A DNA stretch of 64,000 bases from Cryptomeria japonica (lineage: Eukaryota; Streptophyta; Pinopsida; Cupressales; Cupressaceae): assembly GCF_030272615.1 (NCBI RefSeq), contig NC_081411.1:158636471-158700470 (forward strand). The letters run 5' to 3'. The number at the start of each line of letters is the position of its first letter. Positions within the stretch are counted from its first letter, which is position 1. Positions 51,401-64,000 of the stretch are shown here, one piece after another. Below the pieces are notes generated by a model. It did not search any database. It saw only the letters and a list, made by a program, of their open reading frames with translations, and was not told where the DNA came from. A program made the position numbers and the translations under genes.

Positions 51401-52526
51401 TTAATGTTCTTTACTAAACCGTAACCCACTTCATAATTAATGACATGTGTTCCATCTTACACATATCTTAACCAATATCATGAGTTAATTCTATTTCCAA
51501 CATAAACCCATAACAAGATAAGATCTGAAATCACTTTCTTTCCTATTATGAATTATAACATTATAACACATCTCAATACATATTGAGGACACATCATTAC
51601 TGCACTCTTCACCTAAGCCTAGGGTATCACCCAAAATTCATTAATACATCTACATACACTTAATCATTACAACATGAGCTTAGCACTTCTATTACATGAT
51701 TCACCTAATTATCTATAAGGAAGTCAACATAACAAGCAAATCTTTTAAAAATAGATAGCATGAGTTAAGAGTATACACGAAATCCTTTCCCTAGTCATCT
51801 ATGTATAGAAAAATAAACCCATATCCTCTAGGTAGGCATCAGAATTTAGTAAAGCAAGCAAGACTGCATAGAGTCATTGGACAATCCTTTCATACAAGAG
51901 GCATGTATAAGAAATGAAACTTATTCTACACAAAATTATGATTTATAGGGGAGTCTGGGGAGAGGCATAGGTACAAGCATCTAAGATTTCTAATATTTCA
52001 TGACCTTTCCCATATGCAACAAAAAGAGTGATTTAAATTCAATAACATCATATTCCACTACCCATGTGATCAGGAGCAATGTTTGAAAATATTAGAATTT
52101 TTTTTATATATTTTGTAAATATTAGCAATTGGTATTTTGGAGGTCTTCAGAGGATTTTCAGCCCTTGAAACTTTGTTCAATCCTTTAGAGTTTTATTGTA
52201 GGAAAACTCTTATAGAGCCCAAGATACAACTCTTATTTCCAACGATGCAAACGGCTCGCAGTTTTGAGTATTGAGCAGAAAGTTATGACTAGTCAAAGCT
52301 ATGATAAATTTTGATATAGATTTCGGTGACCCTTGGAATCTCATGAACTGGTATGTGTTCAATTTCTAAATAGAATGGATCACTTTTAGGTTGTTGCAAT
52401 TTTTTTCTTCTAAGCATATTTTGTCAATACCGTTGATACTCACAAAGAATTGTAACCCAAAACCCTAACCCAGATCAACATGAATAAGACACCCAACCTT
52501 AACCAAAGATCCCAGTGTTTCTGACG
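48491..52526 (-). other. Element B interior, about 4 kb, non-coding
   Basis: It lies between PPT and PBS. No frame over about 70 codons and no retroviral motif was found. The PPT-side block shares CTTCCAAGAGTAAGTCG with element A. The PBS-side 770 bases are duplicated at 33166-33946. Confidence 0.75.
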
Positions 52527-52539
52527 TGGGCTCTGATAC
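52527..52539 (-). promoter_or_regulatory. Primer-binding site of element B (one unit), slightly decayed
   Basis: Plus TGGGCTCTGATAC is the complement of GTATCAGAGCCCA. The expected TGG at its start reads TA, and the LTR starts at 52547. Confidence 0.8.
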
Positions 52540-52546
52540 TAGATCA

Positions 52547-57820
<5,274 letters not shown>

Positions 57821-59425
57821 TTTTCTAGCATGAACTAGTCAAAAATCACCTTATTTCTTGTCTTTGGATTTTTCAATCTTAATGATATAAAATAGTTCAT
57901 GCAGAAAGTAACAATTATTTAATCTGTATATATAAATTTTAATTTTAAAAAATTATTATTCATTTATTCTATTAAAAATAGTTTTGAAAATGTAGTAAAT
58001 ATTATACTTATATATCTTCCTTTTTAAATCTATGCCAAAAATAAAACTAAACACTATATTAACAACACTTCAATCAAAACATATGTGAAACTATAAAAGA
58101 AAAATAGTATTAAAAATATAGTAAATATTATACTCATATGTTCCTTTTTAAATTTACATATAATATTTGACATTTTTTATTTGTGTGATGCTAAAAACGT
58201 GGTAAATAGAAGCAAGCATACACATATAATGAGACAATAAAACTTAAATGGAAAGCTTAATTGAAAACTAAATTAAAGATGCAAACCATAAGCCTCCCTT
58301 GAAATGTCCCATTTTCCTCTATTCTTGAGGACCTTGAAGGTGTTGGATTGTTTGGCTCTCAGCGAAGCAATGACCTCCAAAGTGGCAACTCAAGAGTCGA
58401 GTAGCTAATTGATCATGATTGATTATGCAAATGATATGAAATGTATGATCTAAGAAACTAGATTAACATGCTATGATTAATCCAAAATGCTAATTACTAG
58501 ATGATTGAAATGAAAATGTCTATAGTAATGATGCTAAAACTATGAATGCAAGGGATCCTCATTACTCCAAAATGGGGGATATTTATAGGAATTTCAAGGC
58601 CAAAGATGAGGTGGAAGGAATGCACGGTCCAGATTTGATCTAAAGATATCAAGGATCAAGATTGAGGAAGTTGGAGAAGAGGTTGGAAGGAGGGACACTT
58701 GTCATCTCTTTGGTGACAAGTGTCAATGAGCCTTTCTCATGAGAGGGCAAGTGTCCAAGGGAGGAGACATGTGGCAAAACTGCCATGTGTCTCAAGGGGA
58801 AAATATCCAACTCATAAGATGTTAGGATGTGCAAAGGGATAGGGTTAGTTAGACACTAAGATTAGATAGAATGGGTTAGGTTAGAGAGTGGTTAGGTTAG
58901 GTGGTTAAAAGTTAGGAGCCATGTGCTCATTTGAATTTAGAAATTCAAATAACTAGAAAATGATAATTAATCTCAACAAACTTGAGTTTGTTAATTTTAA
59001 TTAGGGATTAGAAGAATTGGTTTAGACAGGGGTGGAGGATTAATTAATTTAGATTAATTAATCAAAAGGGGATATGGAATGAACTATATAAATAAATCAT
59101 GTAGATTTATTTACTAGTAGATGAATAGGAAAATTAATCAAATTGCTTGTGAATTCAATTAATTGGGAAGGGAGATTAATTAAATAACTACATATTTAAT
59201 TATCTTTAGACCATTTTTAGGTGTATACAATTTGTATAAATATTTTTAAAATAAAAAATATTATATTAATAATATTTTAATAAAAAAATTACTATAAATA
59301 TCAAAGCATATAATGATGTTATTTGATTAATTTAAAATTTTATTTATTAGGCCACACAAAATTCAAAACTCTCCAAATAATTAATAAAAATAAAAAGGAA
59401 ATGTTCATGTACCAATCAAATTTAA
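57821..59425. repeat. First copy of an AT-rich direct repeat, split by a solo LTR
   Basis: 57821-58178 plus 59230-59425 aligns with 59622-60200. Shared blocks include CTTATTTCTTG, AAATAGTTTTGAAAATGTAG and CAACACTTCAATCAAAA. The tail of this unit (from TATTTGAC) occurs a third time at 60201-60413. No coding. Confidence 0.78.
58184..59229 (+). mobile_element. Solo LTR, 1046 bp, with perfect ATTTG duplication
   Basis: It starts TGTGATGCTAAAAACG and ends TTAGGTGTATACA, and is flanked by ATTTG at 58179-58183 and 59230-59234. The uninterrupted repeat copy at about 60235 (TTATTATTTGTATAAAAG) shows the empty site with a single ATTTG. A TATA-like GGATATTTATAGGA near 58564-58577 suggests plus-strand orientation. 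No coding or partner LTR in the window. Confidence 0.88.
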
Positions 59426-59621
59426 TGTTTTAGCTTTATGTATAAGAACATTTTTTATGTTGAATAAACAGGAATCTATGTTTTCTTCATTTTGATTGTT
59501 CATATTTGAAATCCCAACATTTTGTGGAGGCATAATAAGACTATTTCTAATGACACTTATACTAACTTATTTATCCAATTTTTTGCTTACAATGACAACT
59601 AATTAGGAGAATGTGAGTGCT

Positions 59622-60413
59622 TTTCTAACATGAACCACTAAAAAATAACCTTATTTCTTGCCTTTAGATTTTTTAATCTTAATTAAATAACAAAGAAAAT
59701 AAAATAGCCGATCACAAAATAACAATTATTTAATCTTTATATATTTTTAATTTTAAAAAAATATTATTCATTATTTCTATAAAAAATAGTTTTGAAAATG
59801 TAGTAGATATTATACTTATATCTTTTTTTTGAATGTATAATAAAAATTAAACTAAACATTATATTAACAACACTTCAATCAAAATATATGTGAAACTATA
59901 AAATATATATATTAAAAATTTAATAAATATTATACTTATATATTCATTTTTAAATATGTATATAATATTTGACATTTTCCTTTTCTTAATATTATTGATT
60001 GTATAAATATTTTAAAAATAAAATTAAACATTATATTAACAATATTTTAATCAAAACATAGATGAAATTAAAAATATCAAACTTTATAATGAAGTTATTT
60101 GATGGATTTAATATTTTATTTATTAGGCCACACAAAGTTCAAAACTCTCCCAATAATCAATATAAATAATAAAAACAAATGTCCATGTACCAATATATTC
60201 TATTTGACATTTTTCTTTTCTTAAATTATTATTTGTATAAAAGTTATAAAAATAAAATTAAACATTATATTAACAATATTTTAATCAAAATATAAGTAAA
60301 ACTATAAATATCAAAGCATATAATGAAGTTATTTGATGAATTTAATATTTTATTTTTAGGCCAGACAATTCAAAACTCTCCAAATAATCAATAAATAATA
60401 AAAACAAATGTTC
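59622..60413. repeat. Second AT-rich repeat copy plus 235-bp tandem duplicate
   Basis: 59622-60200 is the undisturbed copy of the repeat above. Its terminal 235 bp (59966-60200, starting TATTTGAC) is tandemly repeated at 60201-60413. Family unknown; each unit contains the block AGGCCACACAAAGTTCAAAA or a variant. Confidence 0.75.
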
Positions 60414-61344
60414 TACAAAATTTGTTTTTACAAAATTTGTTTTTGATTTCTATTGAAACCTGACATTGATTTTTCAAAGTTTGGAATTTCAATTGACTAA
60501 ACAAAATTGTTTTGAGAGAATTTGAAGGAACTATGCTACAATGCGACCTTGTTTATATTTGTCTTTATGAAATGTAAGATAGATAACTATATAATTTAGT
60601 TTGGATTAATATAATAATTATTCACATATATATGTACTTGATTGTAATTATTTATAATATATTAATAAAATATAATATAATAAATATTGATCTATCATGA
60701 TATTATCAAGATAAATAGTTTAATATAATATTATGTTAAATAATATAAGATAGAATATAATTAATATAGCTTAGTCATTCTTGAACAAAATCAATATAAT
60801 AAAATATGATTCTTAAACAATTATCAATCTAGTATTAACTTACTGTTATCTCAAAAGTTATCAAATTTGAACCTTCTTCATTCTTTATATATAGTTACTG
60901 ATTGTCTAATTAAATATATTTATTTTTCATTTTCATTTTTTTAATTTTAATTATTATAAAATATCAATATTAATTGTCATTTATCTATCTTATTAGAGAA
61001 AGTTGTTTTACGTAATAATTTTTCAAAACAAACATATTTACTTTCAAATCACTTTTTGATACGTTGGTCATGTACTGTTGTGTTTCTATCACTCACAATT
61101 GCTTTTATCAATATCCATTTTATGCAACTTTTCTCGATGGTGGGAGAAAGTTGTAGATATTTACAAACTTTTTGGCTTTTTCTTAATTTTTTGTTTTGGT
61201 CATAATAGATCATATCAATATTAAACATCACTTGGGATAGAGTTAGAACAAGTGTCATGTCAATACATTTTTTTTAGTATTGTAATATAAGCATTGAGTA
61301 GCATAGCTAATAAAGATGTTAGTTTTCCACAATCTATATTAGTT
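60414..61344. other. AT-rich spacer, no gene recognised
   Basis: Simple AT-rich sequence. A short minus frame at 61049-61258 has no recognisable motif. Confidence 0.5.
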
Positions 61345-61511
61345 TTGTTATTGTTTCTGGATTAGATTGTGTGTGTTTTTTCTGCATCAATGTTTCAGAT
61401 CACACTCTATGCTACATGAGCTATTCTATCACCTTGATGATGGATCGTAGAATGTGATTTTAAACATTGAAGCAAATAAACACACACAATTTAATCTAGA
61501 AGCAATAACAA
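61345..61511 (+). ncRNA. Foldback with about 75-nt arms, possible small-RNA precursor or MITE
   Basis: 61345-61419 and 61437-61511 are imperfect inverted repeats separated by 17 bases. The outer part pairs TTGTTATTG with CAATAACAA and ATTGTGTGTGTTT with AAACACACACAAT; the inner part pairs around ATCACA/TGTGAT. Several arm differences (T/C and G/A in the 5' half) would form G:U pairs in a plus-strand RNA. No known mature miRNA was recognised. A short foldback transposon is an equal alternative. Confidence 0.45.
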
Positions 61512-61855
61512 GAGCATAGTTAATGTTTGATTTGTTTCTTATTAATAATGGAGTTTTTTTGTATGTAGATGGTAGAAAGTAGTAGAATTGCTATTTGACA
61601 TTAAATATTCGAATTTATATGTAGAAAACCTTATCTAAAGATGTACTTCATTTTCAATAAATTTAATACTATGAAAAATTAATTACTATTTTGTTCTCAA
61701 CTATTGTTGTGTTGACAAAGATTAAGTATTTTTGTTTCCATTTAATTTACATATATAGTGTTATATATATGTATATATATGAGGTATCCATGTATTCTAG
61801 CAAAATATTCCTCAATAGATAACAACATAAGTAGAGCCATTGATTTGACATTATG

Positions 61856-61860
<5 letters not shown>

Positions 61861-61930
<70 letters not shown>
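61861..61930. repeat. (GT)n microsatellite, about 34 units
   Basis: A perfect TG dinucleotide tract preceded by TATATA repeats. Cys/Val and Thr/His frames across it are artefacts. Confidence 0.95.
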
Positions 61931-61931
<1 letters not shown>

Positions 61932-62036
61932 ATCACCCATCCTAACACCTTCCACATATTCTTTTAGGAAATCTATGCCTACCCAAGCTTCACTCCTCTC
62001 TATCATGTCCATGCCAACTCCCCACACCATAAACAA

Positions 62037-62339
62037 CTACAATTGATCATCATCCTCTTGTCCTAGCTTTGTCCTCATGTTGCCATCTGGAATCAAACCA
62101 CGCCCTAGGATGGCATGTTGTAGATAACCCATCAAACACTTGCACCACCATGACCAAATCTTTCTCATAAGAGCCTTCACCGTCTTCTCCACTTTCCTGG
62201 CATCGAGCAACATTGCAATGAACATTGAAGCGATGTTTGAGTTCACACGATACAAATTCTCCCCACTTAGGTAATTGTCACCCAAAACTAGTCTTAAAGA
62301 ATGCAACACCACCTCCACTCTAGTTTTGAACAATTCCAT
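62037..62339 (-). CDS. Unidentified 100-codon ORF, possibly a gene fragment
   Basis: The frame begins MELFKTRVEVVLHSLRLVLG and contains GENLYRVNSNIASMFIAMLL and a Lys/Trp-rich KIWSWWCKC segment, ending EDDDQL. Composition is balanced, unlike the AT-rich artefact frames nearby, and the minus frame stays partly open upstream to about 62520 with stops and shifts. I do not recognise the family. It may be a decayed exon or transposon piece; upstream stops argue against an intact gene. Confidence 0.3.
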   Translation of the reverse strand: MELFKTRVEVVLHSLRLVLGDNYLSGENLYRVNSNIASMFIAMLLDARKVEKTVKALMRKIWSWWCKCLMGYLQHAILGRGLIPDGNMRTKLGQEDDDQL

Positions 62340-63250
62340 AAACCTCCTCTCAAAAACGTCACCATAAAATGTCCTCTACCTTTTCCTTGCCTTTAAACAA
62401 ATGGAGGTGTCCATGATAGCCACCACAAATTACATTTGGTGTCGTCCATGTACCAAATACTAAATCAGCCAAGTACCATCATGAAATGACGAGCCCACTT
62501 ACCCTCCATAAATGATCCACCTTGGTTTATAAAATTGTTGTCTCGTTTGCCAATTCTAACTATGAGAGTTTGTATATTAAAATACTTCAAACCCTTAGAA
62601 TAAAGAAGTTAGTTGAATAAAAGAGAATAATTCTACATCAAACAAAGATGAATCTAGACTCAAAAGATTACAAAATGATTGTAAACTTATAACAAACCTA
62701 CAAACTTATCCTCTAATATAACACTAAATATAATCTATAAAATTGTTATCTAATAAAGAAGATGCACTTTCTATAAAGAAAGTGCAAAATATTTGATAAA
62801 TCTTCATTCCAAAATCCATGTTCTCGATCATCAAACTAATTACTTTTATCTCCCCGTGTTCTAATCAAAATATAACAAATACGCTTATCAAAAACTCATA
62901 ATTAACCCATTATTAATTAAGCTAGATTGATTTATATCCATCTATATGTATCTTTTAATTTAATATAGGCAATTTTCCTTTAAAGCATAAACACTTTCAA
63001 ATTTCAATTCCATAATTTTGTTTAGATCTTCCTAAATGTGGAGTGGACTGTAAATTATCTGTTAAATACATATTGCTTGAGAGTAATATACAATGTTGAA
63101 CCTATGCTGATATTCAAACTTCGGCCAAAGTTCGAGTCAATTGGCACAACTTTTCCCCGAAATTCCCAAAACCAAAGTTTTCGACATATTTAATTTGGTT
63201 TTTGAAAATCTCTAAAAATTGAAAAAGAAAGCAAAAATGACCGTTTGTTT
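62340..63250. other. Spacer between the unidentified ORF and the PQ-loop gene
   Basis: The left 200 bases have GC-richer, coding-like composition on the minus strand but are interrupted by stops. From about 62550 to 63120 the sequence is AT-rich with nothing recognisable. A TATA-like CAATATATC at about 63256 precedes the proposed first exon. Confidence 0.4.
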
Positions 63251-63289
63251 TTTCAATATATCTGGCGTCTGCTTTCCTCCAATCTGTAT

Positions 63290-63423
63290 ATTACATGCTA
63301 TGCATGCCATTTTAGCTGCAACAGGTTTTCCTCAGACCAGCTGGAGCTTGCAGTGATTGCAGAGATCAGTGATGAAAATTTCAATAATTCATTGGAGGCT
63401 GAGCAGATTCACTAGGCAGTGAG
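63290..63423 (+). other. Possible 5' non-coding exon of the PQ-loop gene
   Basis: Less AT-rich sequence follows a TATA-like motif by about 30 bases and ends in a good splice donor GAG/GTAACT at 63423/63424. All three frames contain stops, so if transcribed it is untranslated. The proposed intron would run to the CAG at 63671-63673. This is inferred from composition and splice signals only. Confidence 0.35.
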
Positions 63424-63673
63424 GTAACTTTAATTTCGGAATTAAGGCATCAAAACAGGGAAAGTAATTGTATCTAAATGTTCCCAGTTCCACTCATGCT
63501 AGAGTCCGTCCGTACCCTAAAAAGAACACAGCCAAATTCAAGATAATTTTCTTCCCATCAATTCCTTCTGCATTGATATAATTTTCATTGAATTGAATAG
63601 GACCATCTGTTCTTTTACAGGCAAGTAAAATTTAACAATGTAAGGTTTAGATTCGGTTTTTTCTTCTGGGCAG

Positions 63674-64000
63674 TTTCAGAAATGCTTTGGATTATTAGCA
63701 ACTTGAAGAGTAGATCCATAGAGGGTGTCTTCCTCGCCTTTCTCATGACATGGGTTGTAGGGTAAGCAATCAGTCAACCCCTTTCAATCAAGTGCTTGCA
63801 CATCTTTTTAACATTCCCATTCAATAGTGTTTTCTGATGGTATTGTTTGAAGAATATTGATGTATGTGCTTTCACAAGAATAGATTCAATACAATTTCTG
63901 TTCAATCTGATTTTCAATTAACAATATTACAGGGACCTGTTTAATCTTATTGGCTTCTGGCTGGGATATATAATTATCGTTACTTTTTAATTCTTGTTTC
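63674..64000 (+). CDS. PQ-loop (cystinosin/PQLC2-like) membrane transporter, partial gene or pseudogene
   Basis: Exon 63674-63761 (acceptor CAG at 63671-63673) reads SEMLWIISNLKSRSIEGVFL then AFLMTWVVG. Donor GG/GTAAGC lies at 63761/63762. The intron (171 bp) ends TTACAG at 63932, and the next exon gives GDLFNLIGFWL with the reading frame exactly kept across the junction. This is the first PQ-loop repeat, known from plant and animal vacuolar/lysosomal cationic amino-acid exporters, where two such repeats sit in a seven-helix protein. Oddities: the signature Pro-Gln is Leu-Trp here. The expected donor after CTGG reads GATATA instead of GTATAT. No coding exon for the N-terminal helix is seen upstream. 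It may be a pseudogene or a diverged copy; the window ends before this can be settled. Confidence 0.6.

Noticed and set aside
61742-62046. Cys-Val and Thr-His repeat frames
   Set aside because: They are translations of the (GT)n microsatellite.

Overview
This window is plant nuclear DNA, most likely from a gymnosperm such as a conifer. The evidence is a low gene content, AT-rich sequence, deeply nested LTR retrotransposons with very long LTRs, a plant L1-type LINE with an RNase H domain, a tRNA-derived SINE, many microsatellites, and no prokaryotic-style gene organisation. The species cannot be fixed from the sequence. The only piece that looks like a cellular gene is at the extreme right edge (about 63.6-64.0 kb): two exons matching a PQ-loop (cystinosin/PQLC2-type) membrane transporter. 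Almost every other open reading frame is transposon-derived or a chance frame.

Left part (1-20.9 kb): a 178-bp tandem repeat runs off the left edge. It is followed by a long (AT)n tract, a 125-bp SINE with a perfect 16-bp target duplication (2461-2617), and a decayed small copia-like element on the minus strand (2781 to about 5670). Next comes a 9-kb minus-strand LINE (about 6632-15595) with recognisable ORF1 (DUF4283-like plus zinc-knuckle remnant), endonuclease, reverse transcriptase and RNase H, all broken by stops and frameshifts. A 375-bp TRIM-like element (18503-18877) and a 95-bp tandem repeat (about 19465-19930) follow.

Middle part (20.9-57.8 kb): three large LTR elements lie adjacent or nested. 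Element A (20891-33160, plus strand) is an intact non-coding LARD: two 4279-bp LTRs about 1% apart, PBS, PPT and a perfect GTGTA target duplication. Element B (to 57820, minus strand) has LTRs of about 5.1-5.3 kb, a 4.07-kb non-coding interior and a second partial copy of its interior beyond the left LTR, giving an internal-LTR-internal-LTR array. Element C (38551-47966, minus strand) is inserted in B's left LTR. It carries a gag-like ORF with a coiled coil and five CCHC-type zinc knuckles, and a large second ORF of unknown function where pol would be expected. A 1348-bp solo LTR sits inside that second ORF.

Right part (57.8-64 kb): AT-rich direct repeats, the first copy split by a 1046-bp solo LTR with a perfect ATTTG duplication. 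Then come a 75-nt-arm foldback whose arm differences are largely G:U compatible, a (GT)n microsatellite, an unidentified minus-strand ORF, and the start of the PQ-loop gene or pseudogene.

The inferred order of events is that B is old, C inserted into B, the solo LTR's parent inserted into C, and A is the youngest large insertion. The most novel item is element C: a pol-less LTR element with two ORFs of its own. All family calls come from reading motifs by eye; no database search was run.
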